Source: Candidatus Saccharimonadota bacterium
GTDB lineage: Bacteria; Patescibacteriota; Saccharimonadia; Saccharimonadales; Saccharimonadaceae
Direction of reading: 5' to 3'
Assembly (NCBI GenBank): GCA_017513905.1
Contig: JAFWMR010000009.1
Location: 1-41,186, forward strand
DNA: 41,186 nt
The notes under the pieces were generated by a model that did not search any database, was not told where the DNA came from, and worked only from the letters and a program-made list of their open reading frames with translations. Shown piece by piece: positions 7,625 to 15,245 of the stretch. The translations under genes and the position numbers were made by a program. Each line of letters opens with the position of its first letter. Positions within the stretch are counted from its first letter, which is position 1.

Positions 7625-7640
7625 ACGCTAAATATAGTGT
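7625..7640. promoter_or_regulatory. NrdR box 2 (upstream operator)
   Basis: ACGCTAAATATAGTGT, the same motif with two deviations from symmetry. It begins exactly 32 bp from box 1 with a 16-bp gap, the three-turn spacing known for paired NrdR boxes. Confidence 0.8.
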
Positions 7641-7684
7641 TTTTGCGCAAAATTCCTTTAACCACAAAAACTTTAGAAATAAGG

Positions 7685-7690
7685 TATAAT
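7685..7690 (+). promoter_or_regulatory. -10 box, leaderless start of the 7698 gene
   Basis: Perfect TATAAT with 7 nt to the ATG at 7698; no Shine-Dalgarno. The NrdR boxes lie 45-92 bp upstream and could also touch this promoter, though they are placed for the opposite one. Confidence 0.65.
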
Positions 7691-7697
7691 AACATAT

Positions 7698-9632
7698 ATG
7701 AAATGCAAGCCGCTCACTTTAGACGTTATCAATAACCTAGACAAAGACTCTATACTCTATGCGGAGTTCTCCGAATCAGGCGCCATGGGAGCTTGCGGTA
7801 CGGCACGCATTTTTGTACTTGATGACGGCATCCTCCAGTTTTATTTGGTATCCGTTTTTGACGGTAAGAGTGATAAACGAAAAAAAGAGCTTAATGATAT
7901 TTATGCAGCCGTCTACGGATTCTTGAGTTCTCTTACTAAACAAAAAATACTAATTGAGAAATACGCTGGATACGGGAACACGGCTTGGAAGCGACGCGGT
8001 ATTACTTTTACGCGCGATGACGATCACTCGATTTTTCTTTATAAAAAGTCCAAACAAGTTTACCATATCCCAGCCTCTAACCCAGGCGTTTATCATAAAG
8101 TTGTCGCCGACTTTGCGGAACGCCAAGATGAATTTAAAGCTATCAAAAAAAATTTCGATGCGCAAAAAAAGAAACTATCCATAGCTGAGCAAGATTTCTT
8201 TGACGCGTATTTAAACCAGCTTGAAGAAAACGATCACCATCTTGGTATTTTTCAGTTTACTGTTGCAGAATACTGGGACGCAATATGTCTACTCAAGCTT
8301 CGCAATCTTCAAGATTTCAATTTGTCTTCAGACGCCATACGTGATGGAGAAAAAGCCATTGCGCGTTATAGACTGAAATACGTCATTGACACCATTGGTT
8401 GGAACCAGCTTGATGAATTTTTTGCTGATTATGTCAAAAAAGGTGGTATAAAGCTGTTCGGCTCACTTAATTCCATATTGAGTTATCACATAGAAGATCT
8501 CTATACTAAATTCAAAATCAAAAAATCCAACAATTCTAAAACCAGCGTTATCATTAGCGACAATCTAGAAAAATTCCTAGAAAAGCCCGAGCTAGTTACA
8601 TTTTCCGAAAACGCGATAGAAGAAATTATTAACGCTATTTACAATAAAAACGGAGATACGCTCCGCGCCGACGCTCGTAGCATTGAATTTTTTCTTGCAA
8701 ATTTCTGTTTCCTCGAAGATATACCCTATTCTCGGATTCTTCCAGTCGTGCACTACATTGTTAAGGAGCTCCCGTTTGACGATTTCTCCCACACGGACAC
8801 AGCGCAACTCTTTTGGCTAGCAGGAGAAATTATCAATCGCGCTTGGCGTTTTGCCGAGCCCAACAACAGCACTCAGAGAAACATCAGTGACTTTATTTTC
8901 TCCGCGTACGGTTCACGGGTTGGTTCACTTTGGCCAATCGTTAACTACGATGCTTTCGAATTCAAAGACCCTGCCGGCCAGGAAATGTTTTCCGACTCAA
9001 TAGGATTCATTATGAGCCTTAGTGATATTACGGAACGGTTACCCGGGCTAGAGTCGTACCTCAGACTGGTTGCCGCACGAGATTATCATGGCCATCCTAC
9101 CGTACTCAGCCGCGCTAAAGGGCTCATTCGTCATAGGCTCCCAGCCGAAGAAGAGCTTGAAGATATTCTCGATCATGAAGATGCCGGCCGCTATAGCGCT
9201 TTACTATCGCACCCAGAATCCGTTGAAGAGACCGAAGTTTTGCTGGATCGCATTCTTATCGGCGATGATAGATTTGATAACTATTCTCGTGTCGCAATTC
9301 TCGAACGGTTATTCCTTAATAACGCGAACACAGAATCACGCATCATGGCCGCAAAATTCATCAATAAGAACTTCCGCGAGATCGCCTACCTATTAAACGA
9401 TGATGCTAAAGCCGCCGATGAAAGCCCTAGCGAGTTCATCATTTCAATCTTCACCGCGGCCTGCGCGGGTATTTACGAATCGGAAGAACTTACCGAAATT
9501 GAGTCCATCGCTGACAAATGTCAAACATTAGAATTTGACACAAATACCATTGTTGCGGCTTTAAAACTAGCCAATCAACGCGTTAACAAAATCTCCAATA
9601 TTAGAGCTGACCTCGCTGAGTTTTTTGCATAG
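7698..9632 (+). CDS. hypothetical 644-residue protein, mixed N-terminal domain and long helical region
   Basis: Not recognised. No signal peptide or membrane helix, so probably cytoplasmic. Residues about 15-130 look like a mixed alpha/beta domain (SILYAEFSESGAMGACGTAR, a predicted strand FYLVSVF, then helices and YAGYGNTAWKRRG). From about 140 to the end the sequence is almost all amphipathic helices with repeating Leu/Ile/Phe spacing, as in HEAT- or TPR-like solenoids; the stretch near 500-560 (VEETEVLLDRILIGDDRFDNYSRVAILERLF) is an example. Start fixed by the leaderless promoter. It is divergent from the NrdR-controlled gene. No function is proposed. Confidence 0.7.
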   Translation: MKCKPLTLDVINNLDKDSILYAEFSESGAMGACGTARIFVLDDGILQFYLVSVFDGKSDKRKKELNDIYAAVYGFLSSLTKQKILIEKYAGYGNTAWKRRGITFTRDDDHSIFLYKKSKQVYHIPASNPGVYHKVVADFAERQDEFKAIKKNFDAQKKKLSIAEQDFFDAYLNQLEENDHHLGIFQFTVAEYWDAICLLKLRNLQDFNLSSDAIRDGEKAIARYRLKYVIDTIGWNQLDEFFADYVKKGGIKLFGSLNSILSYHIEDLYTKFKIKKSNNSKTSVIISDNLEKFLEKPELVTFSENAIEEIINAIYNKNGDTLRADARSIEFFLANFCFLEDIPYSRILPVVHYIVKELPFDDFSHTDTAQLFWLAGEIINRAWRFAEPNNSTQRNISDFIFSAYGSRVGSLWPIVNYDAFEFKDPAGQEMFSDSIGFIMSLSDITERLPGLESYLRLVAARDYHGHPTVLSRAKGLIRHRLPAEEELEDILDHEDAGRYSALLSHPESVEETEVLLDRILIGDDRFDNYSRVAILERLFLNNANTESRIMAAKFINKNFREIAYLLNDDAKAADESPSEFIISIFTAACAGIYESEELTEIESIADKCQTLEFDTNTIVAALKLANQRVNKISNIRADLAEFFA

Positions 9633-9688
9633 CTCATCAAACCGAGCCTCCAGAGCATTTTTAGCGGCATTTACATAACATAGAAATA

Positions 9689-9697
9689 TGTTATAAT
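9689..9697 (+). promoter_or_regulatory. extended -10 promoter upstream of the 9748 gene
   Basis: TGT followed by TATAAT (9692-9697). An ATG at 9705 lies 7 nt downstream, matching the leaderless pattern, and the ATG at 9748 with a strong Shine-Dalgarno (AAGGAGGAGG) lies 50 nt downstream. Confidence 0.65.
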
Positions 9698-9704
9698 ATA
9701 AAAA

Positions 9705-9797
9705 ATGCACATTACAAATTCGAATTCAGATAAGGAGGAGGGATATCATGGATTTGACACTGAGGCTAGCGAACCTATTCGCCATGCTTTCATGTAG
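9705..9797 (+). CDS. possible 30-codon leaderless upstream ORF overlapping the next gene
   Basis: ATG at 9705 is placed 7 nt after TATAAT, as in the leaderless genes of this window. The frame (starting MHITNSNSDKEEG) runs 30 codons to TAG at 9795-9797, across the Shine-Dalgarno and first 16 codons of the 9748 gene in another frame. It may be a leader peptide coupling translation, or may be chance. No homology can be claimed. Confidence 0.25.
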   Translation: MHITNSNSDKEEGYHGFDTEASEPIRHAFM

Positions 9798-10374
9798 CAA
9801 CTGGAACAAAATTCCACCGCTCCGGACTATCTTCCGCAAGCTATACCAACATATGGGAGAAAAATCTTGCAAACTCAAAACCTATCGCGATGCCGTTGAA
9901 TTATACAAATCTGGCCAACTCTTCATCAACACTTACGTACCGCTCTACGCATCTTACGGGTTTGCTAACTGGGAAGAGAATAACGACCCGAATCATTGCA
10001 CTATCATTAGAGATCAAAGTGGCTGCATTATTAAACATTCCACAAGCTATTGCGCACACATGATTCATATGATGACCGGTAAATGGCCAAAAGATCTTCC
10101 GAATAATTCAGAAATTACTGACTGGCTCGCCAAAGACTGGTATATGTACTTGCCAAAAGTCGGATACAAAAATTTTGTATCATTCTTAGAACCAGGCTGT
10201 CACTATATTGGTGTTGGTGATTCCAGCGAAGAATTTGGCGAACAAGGCACCGTTGTTTGGTTTGAAAAAATCGACCAGAGAAATAAAAGAGCCATCGTGT
10301 CTAGCTATCAAAACTATGAATACTGGATTGGCAGTGTAAAACCCGAAGAATTTGTTTGGATTCGAATTGATTAA
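9748..10374 (+). CDS. hypothetical protein, possibly a papain-fold (CHAP/NlpC-like) cysteine hydrolase
   Basis: 208 residues. A Cys at the start of a helix (HSTSYCAHMIHMMTGKWP, Cys102), a later His on a predicted strand (EPGCHYIGVGD, His152) and a following strand with polar residues (GTVVWFEKI, then VSSYQNYEYW) are arranged as in CHAP or NlpC/P60 peptidases. This is only a pattern match; the spacing is unusual and no signal peptide is convincing (the N-terminal LRLANLFAML stretch is short). The start at 9748 has a near-perfect Shine-Dalgarno AAGGAGGAGG at optimal spacing. A strong bidirectional terminator follows the stop. Confidence 0.55.
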   Translation: MDLTLRLANLFAMLSCSNWNKIPPLRTIFRKLYQHMGEKSCKLKTYRDAVELYKSGQLFINTYVPLYASYGFANWEENNDPNHCTIIRDQSGCIIKHSTSYCAHMIHMMTGKWPKDLPNNSEITDWLAKDWYMYLPKVGYKNFVSFLEPGCHYIGVGDSSEEFGEQGTVVWFEKIDQRNKRAIVSSYQNYEYWIGSVKPEEFVWIRID

Positions 10375-10402
10375 AAAAGCCGCGCATAAAGCGCGGCTTT
10401 TC
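10373..10402. terminator. bidirectional intrinsic terminator
   Basis: GCCGCGC (10379-10385), loop ATAAA, GCGCGGC (10391-10397), flanked by A6 and T4. It separates the convergent genes ending at 10374 and 10410. Confidence 0.9.
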
Positions 10403-10409
10403 TCCGCTT

Positions 10410-11009
10410 CTATGCAGGATACTCCAACATCATTGGCGCATACTTGTCGCCAAACTTATCAAGCGCATAGCGTACATCTATGACGTAGTTCTGTATTTCA
10501 TATCCTAGTTCATCATCCATATATTCATAAAGTAATTTTCCACCTAGTGCCTGAATCGACTTTGCACTTGCAATATTGCGTTTTTCACAGCTAATTAAGA
10601 CCGCCTCAATCCCACGATTTTTACATACACATAAGCCTAGGAAAAGATTAATTTTGTTATATCCTTTTCTACGTTCGCTTGGGCGAATGCTATATCCGAT
10701 ATTCCCACCAAAATTCCATAAGGCTCTATTTAAAACTTTTCGAATGCTAATGATGCCGACGATCTTATCGTCCGATTCGCGAATTAAGAAAAATGTCTCT
10801 GCTGGCACACGCTGCTCAGTCGGCTCGCGATTTCGATCTTCCTCTAGATGATCTAGCCATCCATCATAATCATCCATGTACAAATCAAACCCACCAGACC
10901 CATGGATTACTGTATTTACCTCAATGAATTCGCGCAAAAAATCCATTGCGTCCTCTTCACGAGCTTTAGTCGGAAATTCTAATTTAAATCGCTCAACTTG
11001 TTTTTCCAT
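10410..11009 (-). CDS. GNAT-family N-acetyltransferase
   Basis: 199 residues. The acetyl-CoA-binding core is visible: a strand DDKIVGIISIRKVLN, then GGNIGYSIRPSERRKGYNKINLFLGL (the P-loop-like R-R-K-G-Y, corresponding to R/Q-x-x-G-x-G/A), then AVLISCEKRNIASAKSIQALGG, the family's beta5-alpha4 segment with the conserved Asn, Ala and Ser. The protein is longer than a minimal GNAT because of an N-terminal about 60-residue extension. Substrate unknown; likely a small molecule or amino acid. Shine-Dalgarno GGAGGT precedes the start at 11009. Here the second Gly of the P-loop is replaced by Asn or shifted (RRKGYNK), as in a common subfamily. Confidence 0.88.
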   Translation of the reverse strand: MEKQVERFKLEFPTKAREEDAMDFLREFIEVNTVIHGSGGFDLYMDDYDGWLDHLEEDRNREPTEQRVPAETFFLIRESDDKIVGIISIRKVLNRALWNFGGNIGYSIRPSERRKGYNKINLFLGLCVCKNRGIEAVLISCEKRNIASAKSIQALGGKLLYEYMDDELGYEIQNYVIDVRYALDKFGDKYAPMMLEYPA

Positions 11010-11041
11010 TTATACCTCCGTAGATTATTTACATTATAACA

Positions 11042-11050
11042 TGCTATAAT
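11042..11050 (+). promoter_or_regulatory. extended -10 box, leaderless start of the PAP2 gene
   Basis: TGC followed by TATAAT (11045-11050), 6 nt before the ATG at 11057; no Shine-Dalgarno. Confidence 0.7.
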
Positions 11051-11056
11051 GGTTAT

Positions 11057-11797
11057 ATGAAAGAATCGAAGAAGCCATCAAATAAAAAAATGTTTAAAAA
11101 TCGTATTATCGCCTGTGTAATATTCACTCTCTTTACTATTGGTTTTACTTTACTTATTAAAAATGTCGGTACCGGGGAAGTAATCGTTGGTGAGCCTTCA
11201 GGAGAAGTCATCACATCTACTTCTACGACCGTCGGCTTCTATATTACCAACACAAAATTTAAAAACTCAATTGGCTATAACGATACCTGGTATAAAATCA
11301 GCAAATACTCAGGATATTTATTAGTGGTTCCAGTTGCCACCTTAGCGCTCATTGGCATATATCAGATGATTAAGCGCAAAAGTTTCAAGAAAGTCGATCG
11401 AGAGCTCAAACTACTCGTTCCATTCTACGCGGCCATAGCAGCCGTATATCTATTTTTCGAAAAGCTCTTTATTGTTAATTACCGACCATTTATTATGGAC
11501 GGAGAGCTAGAACCATCTTATCCGTCATCCCATACACTTTTCGCTATTTGTATTTGCTGCAGCTCCATGATGGTTATTGCGCGTTTATTGAGAGAGAAGC
11601 GCGCGAAACTTGCCATATTTATCAATCTCGCCTTAACGTTGTTGATGATTATCACTGTGATCGGTCGCCTTCTTTCTGGCGTTCACTGGATTACAGATAT
11701 ACTTGGCGGCTTCTTCATTGCAAGCACGCTCATCTTCTATCTTGTCACCTTCTTACAATACAATCCAAAACAGAAGAAGACCAAAGAAAAAGAATAA
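11057..11797 (+). CDS. PAP2-family membrane phosphatase
   Basis: 246 residues with about five to six hydrophobic helices. The three PAP2 motifs are present: KLFIVNYRP (K-x6-RP, about residue 136), YPSSHT (PSxH, about 155; the usual Gly is Ser) and GRLLSGVHWITDIL (S/GR-x5-H-x3-D, about 203). Such enzymes remove phosphate from lipid phosphates at the membrane, for example undecaprenyl pyrophosphate recycling in wall synthesis or phosphatidate. The substrate cannot be told from sequence. A long exposed loop between the first two helices (about 38-75) is rich in Ser/Thr. Start chosen from the leaderless promoter. Confidence 0.9.
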   Translation: MKESKKPSNKKMFKNRIIACVIFTLFTIGFTLLIKNVGTGEVIVGEPSGEVITSTSTTVGFYITNTKFKNSIGYNDTWYKISKYSGYLLVVPVATLALIGIYQMIKRKSFKKVDRELKLLVPFYAAIAAVYLFFEKLFIVNYRPFIMDGELEPSYPSSHTLFAICICCSSMMVIARLLREKRAKLAIFINLALTLLMIITVIGRLLSGVHWITDILGGFFIASTLIFYLVTFLQYNPKQKKTKEKE

Positions 11798-11834
11798 TCA
11801 AAAAAGCGCCCTGCGTAGGGCGTTTTTTTGATTA
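11798..11834. terminator. bidirectional intrinsic terminator
   Basis: CGCCCT (11807-11812), loop GCGT, AGGGCG (11817-11822), flanked by A6 and T7, with the outer AATC/GATT also paired. It serves the converging genes on both sides; its right end includes the minus-strand stop codon. Confidence 0.9.
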
Positions 11835-12287
11835 TATCGTGACTTCTTTTGAAACACTCTTTGTCTGGCCGTCATTTGTCGTCACTACGACCTTCGCCTC
11901 GTAATCGCCGCCTTCTAGTTCTTTATTCGTGAAAGATGCCTCGCAAGTACTTGCTCTATCGGCGGGCTCTAACTTTGCCTCATATTCAATATTTTGCTCT
12001 TTATCCGTCGATACTAAAGCGAAGCTACATTTACCACTGAAAGCATCATTGGTCTGAACCTGAATGTAATAACCTTCCTCCCTAGGTTCTGCCGCTACAA
12101 TTTCTATACTGAGCTCCGTGTCCGGCCCTTGCGACGTTTCAGTTTCTACGGGGGTCGAGGAACCTGAATCGGAATTCGAATCATTATTCACGGGTTTGTA
12201 AAATGATAGCCAGGCAACCACGAGTATAGCCGCTATCGAAGAAACAACTAGTGCTACAGGCGTGCTTCTTTTTTTGTCTTCTTCCAT
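11832..12287 (-). CDS. hypothetical anchored exported protein with one Ig-like domain
   Basis: 151 residues from the ATG at 12287. A membrane helix at about 10-29, a Ser/Thr/Asp-rich linker, then a beta-rich domain of about 95 residues (ELSIEIVAAEPREEGYYIQVQ to the end) with two Cys spaced to form a disulfide (SGKCSFAL and TCEASF). No family recognised. I prefer 12287 over an upstream in-frame ATG at 12302 because a TATAAT (12299-12294) overlaps that longer version and ends 6 nt before 12287. Confidence 0.65.
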   Translation of the reverse strand: MEEDKKRSTPVALVVSSIAAILVVAWLSFYKPVNNDSNSDSGSSTPVETETSQGPDTELSIEIVAAEPREEGYYIQVQTNDAFSGKCSFALVSTDKEQNIEYEAKLEPADRASTCEASFTNKELEGGDYEAKVVVTTNDGQTKSVSKEVTI

Positions 12288-12293
12288 GTCACC

Positions 12294-12299
12294 ATTATA
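12294..12299 (-). promoter_or_regulatory. -10 box, leaderless start of the 12287 gene
   Basis: TATAAT on the minus strand, 6 nt to the ATG at 12287. It decides the start against the ATG at 12302, which would lie upstream of the predicted transcript. Confidence 0.65.
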
Positions 12300-12399
12300 C
12301 AATAAACATCAGAACATAGCATGAGTTTCTCCTAACATGTTTTTAAAATAATTTTAAGCTTTCTGGTAGATAATAATATGGTTATAAGAAAGGTAAATA

Positions 12400-13965
12400 A
12401 TGTTTAGAAACATGCTAAAACGGAGCTGGCTGTCCATTAAACGCAAACTCGGCCGCACGATAATATTAACTCTAATATTCTTTATGATGGCCAATCTTGT
12501 CCTAGCGGCTTTCATCATTAAATCAGCCGTCTCTGCGCAAATGGATTATGCCAAGTCTACCCTTGGTGGCACTGTTTCTATCCAAGCCGATATGGATGCA
12601 ATTCGCGAAAATCAAAAGACCGAAATGGAACAAGGTGGTGATCCCAGCGAAATGTTTAAATCAATGAGTAGACCCAGCGTGAAAGTCGAGACTGCTAACC
12701 AGATTGTTACAACATACACTGACTATATAAAAGATTATTCTTACGAAATTTCTGTCTCGGCTAACTCATACAACCTTGAAACCGTGGAAACTAAAGGTTT
12801 TGGTGATAAAGGCTCTCGAATGGGTGGCATGCCAGGAATGCAAAGCATGTTCGGTGGCATGGGGACGACCGACGATTCCTCCGACTCCTCACTCGATTCC
12901 GACATTACGATTTATGGCGTCAATGCTTATGCGTATATCGACGGGGTCGATGATGAAACCGTCACAATTAAAGACGGCACCTATTTCGACGAGGATTCGA
13001 CTGGCTCCGTCATGATCTCCTATGAATTCTCCGAACTTAATTCATTAAAAGTTGGTGATATCTTCAAAATCAAAAACATCTATACCGAAAAAAGCGTTTC
13101 TCTTACTGTTATTGGTATTTACGATACTTCTTCCGAACGTGCCAACGCAAACACCATGTATATGAATACGGAAACTGCAGCCAAGTTCTTCGATACAGAC
13201 GAATATAATGATGGCAATTACAGTGTTGGTGATGTTAAATTCTACATGATTAATTCTGACAATGCAGAAGAATTCGTTGAGAAAGTAAATGCAGAGTTCA
13301 CTGAACTCGCCGAAGATAACCTAAAGTTTGCCGTCGATACTTCAGAATATGACAGCCTCTCCAGCTCAATTGAGTCTGTAGGTGGTTTTGCGGATACAAT
13401 CCTCATTATTGTTATCATAGCTGCTATCATCATCATTACATTAATTGTCACCATTAACGTTAAGGATCGTCGTTATGAAATTGGCGTCCTAATGTCACTC
13501 GGCGCCAGCAAGAAAAACGTAATTAGCCAAATCGCCACTGAGCTTCTTGTCATTGGCACCTTTGGCTTTGCGCTAGCCAGTGTTACGGGCACCGTCTTCG
13601 CAAGTTCACTAGGCAATAGTATCCTTGAAAGTCAGGTGACATCATCCAATCAACAATCTGAGCGTAACTTCGGACGTCCAGGTGCTATGATGGGCGGTAT
13701 GCCAGGTGGTTTCAGCGGTGGCAGCTCTCGCGGCTCAAAGAGTTCCGATATTCCAGATATGCCGGATGGTGATACCCTCAATATGAAAGACATTATCGGA
13801 GGCGGACGTAATGGCCAGAAAATCGAGCTCGATATTAACGCCGAACCTATCGACTATCTCCTCCTCTTCGTTACGGGATATCTAGTTATCGTCTTCGCGC
13901 TCATCCTTCCATCTATCAGTATCATGCGCTATCAACCAAAAGAAATTTTGTCAGGAAAGGAATAA
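12400..13965 (+). CDS. ABC transporter permease, MacB/FtsX type
   Basis: 521 residues. One N-terminal helix (about 20-42), a large extracytoplasmic domain (about 45-325, MacB_PCD-like), then helices at about 334-356, 378-402 and 488-511, the MacB/LolC layout. The FtsX-domain core reads IVTINVKDRRYEIGVLMSLGASKKNVISQI, and the C-terminus LPSISIMRYQPKEILSGKE is typical. Two Met/Gly-rich inserts (RMGGMPGMQSMFGGMG near 139-154; GAMMGGMPGGFSGGS near 428-442) are unusual and look like paired sequence-related loops. Works with the ATPase encoded right after it; such pairs do mechanotransmission or export of peptides or lipids rather than import. Shine-Dalgarno GAAAGG precedes the ATG. Confidence 0.9.
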   Translation: MFRNMLKRSWLSIKRKLGRTIILTLIFFMMANLVLAAFIIKSAVSAQMDYAKSTLGGTVSIQADMDAIRENQKTEMEQGGDPSEMFKSMSRPSVKVETANQIVTTYTDYIKDYSYEISVSANSYNLETVETKGFGDKGSRMGGMPGMQSMFGGMGTTDDSSDSSLDSDITIYGVNAYAYIDGVDDETVTIKDGTYFDEDSTGSVMISYEFSELNSLKVGDIFKIKNIYTEKSVSLTVIGIYDTSSERANANTMYMNTETAAKFFDTDEYNDGNYSVGDVKFYMINSDNAEEFVEKVNAEFTELAEDNLKFAVDTSEYDSLSSSIESVGGFADTILIIVIIAAIIIITLIVTINVKDRRYEIGVLMSLGASKKNVISQIATELLVIGTFGFALASVTGTVFASSLGNSILESQVTSSNQQSERNFGRPGAMMGGMPGGFSGGSSRGSKSSDIPDMPDGDTLNMKDIIGGGRNGQKIELDINAEPIDYLLLFVTGYLVIVFALILPSISIMRYQPKEILSGKE

Positions 13966-13966
13966 T

Positions 13967-14626
13967 ATGGCTGACAGTAAAAATACACTAACTATCGAGA
14001 ATCTATCATATAGCTATCAAAACGGCGAACGTACTCAGAAGATCTTAGATAACGTAAATGCCAAATTCGAAGCTGGCAAAATCTACGCTATCGTTGGTGA
14101 ATCTGGCTCAGGCAAAACCACATTCCTAAGTCTCATCTCGGCACTAGATAAGCTCCAAGAAGGAGATGTAAAATTCAATACCAAGAGCCTTCGAAAAATC
14201 ACAGGACAAGAATATCGCCTAAAATACGTTAATATAGTTTTCCAAAGTTACAATTTGATCAAATACATGACCGCTGCTGAGAACGTCGAGGTCGCATCTG
14301 ACTTCGACGGCCGTAAGGCTGACCCGAATAAATATCTCGAAAAGGTCGGTATTACCGCCGAGGAAGGGAAACGCTTGATTGGTAAACTATCTGGCGGGCA
14401 ACAACAACGTGTTGCAATTGCGCGCGCTTTAGCCTCAAATTCACCCATCATTATGGCCGATGAGCCTACTGGCAATCTCGACGAAGATACTGAAGAAAAA
14501 ATCATCGAAATCTTCCGCGACCTTGCTCATAAAGATAAAAAAATCGTTATCATTGTTACGCACTCTCGAAGAGTCGCTAATAAAGCTGACAAAGTTCTTA
14601 CATTGCGTCGCGGCAAATTAAGTTAA
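13967..14626 (+). CDS. ABC transporter ATP-binding protein, MacB/LolD type
   Basis: 219 residues. Walker [11 protein letters not shown]-loop VFQSYNLI, signature LSGGQQQR, Walker [13 protein letters not shown] and H-loop VTHS are all intact. The sequence between them is typical of the MacB/LolD/FtsE branch. It is one base past the stop of the permease gene, so they form one complex. The ATG is preceded by AGGAAAGGAATAAT, giving a Shine-Dalgarno inside the permease 3' end. The substrate is unknown; in small epibionts such pairs are often near surface proteins, as here. Confidence 0.95.
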   Translation: MADSKNTLTIENLSYSYQNGERTQKILDNVNAKFEAGKIYAIVGESGSGKTTFLSLISALDKLQEGDVKFNTKSLRKITGQEYRLKYVNIVFQSYNLIKYMTAAENVEVASDFDGRKADPNKYLEKVGITAEEGKRLIGKLSGGQQQRVAIARALASNSPIIMADEPTGNLDEDTEEKIIEIFRDLAHKDKKIVIIVTHSRRVANKADKVLTLRRGKLS

Positions 14627-14669
14627 TACGCGCCGAGCAATCACGGACGATATTAAGCCAACGAGGCTA

Positions 14670-14678
14670 TGATACAAT
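14670..14678 (+). promoter_or_regulatory. extended -10 box, leaderless start of the 14685 gene
   Basis: TGA followed by TACAAT (14673-14678), 6 nt before the ATG at 14685. Confidence 0.6.
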
Positions 14679-14684
14679 ACAACT

Positions 14685-15245
14685 ATGAAAAACGTTTTTA
14701 TTATCCATGGCATTAATGGGGTTCCTAAGATAGCTCTTTGGTTAAAAGAAGAATTACATGCTTTAGGTGTCGACGTTACCTTACCGACTTTTCCACCACA
14801 AGAAGGAGCAACTTATGATAATTGGTCGAAAGTATTAGATGGATGTAAAAATAAGATTAGTGACAATACAATAATAGTTTGTCATTCTATCGGCAACGAG
14901 TTTATCATAAAATATTTAGCCAATAATAATCTACATATAGATACTTACATCAGTCTAGCCGGTTTTGCAGAAGTATTCATCAACGAGGGAAGAGATGTTT
15001 TAAATAAAGTCGTAGAACATTTCCATGTTACGAGTGACGAAGTCCGGAAGTTTATTTCACTGACCAATAGACGCTACTCGTTTTATAGCGATAACGACCA
15101 CATTGTGCCGCTAGACGTTTTAGAAAACTATCCAAAAACAATTAATGCTGAACCAATCTTTATTCCGAACATCGGTCACATGGGCTCAAAAAGCGGGCTC
15201 GAATCTTTTCCGGAGTTACTGCAGTTGATCAAAGAAAACTTATAA
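14685..15245 (+). CDS. RBBP9/YdeN-like alpha/beta hydrolase
   Basis: 186 residues. Starts with VFIIHGINGVPKIALWLKEEL, the oxyanion-side HG motif; the nucleophile elbow is VCHSIGNEF (Ser in CHSIG, about residue 68); the acid is in YSDNDHIVP and the His in PNIGHMG near the C-terminus. All three members of a Ser-Asp-His triad are therefore visible. RBBP9/YdeN proteins are small serine hydrolases of uncertain substrate. Its last codons overlap by 6 nt the 3' end of the convergent 480-residue gene. The leaderless promoter supports the start. Confidence 0.88.
   Translation: MKNVFIIHGINGVPKIALWLKEELHALGVDVTLPTFPPQEGATYDNWSKVLDGCKNKISDNTIIVCHSIGNEFIIKYLANNNLHIDTYISLAGFAEVFINEGRDVLNKVVEHFHVTSDEVRKFISLTNRRYSFYSDNDHIVPLDVLENYPKTINAEPIFIPNIGHMGSKSGLESFPELLQLIKENL

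Noticed and set aside
7593-7640. Replication origin or DnaA-like palindromes
   Set aside because: The sequence, spacing and position in a promoter fit NrdR boxes, not DnaA boxes.
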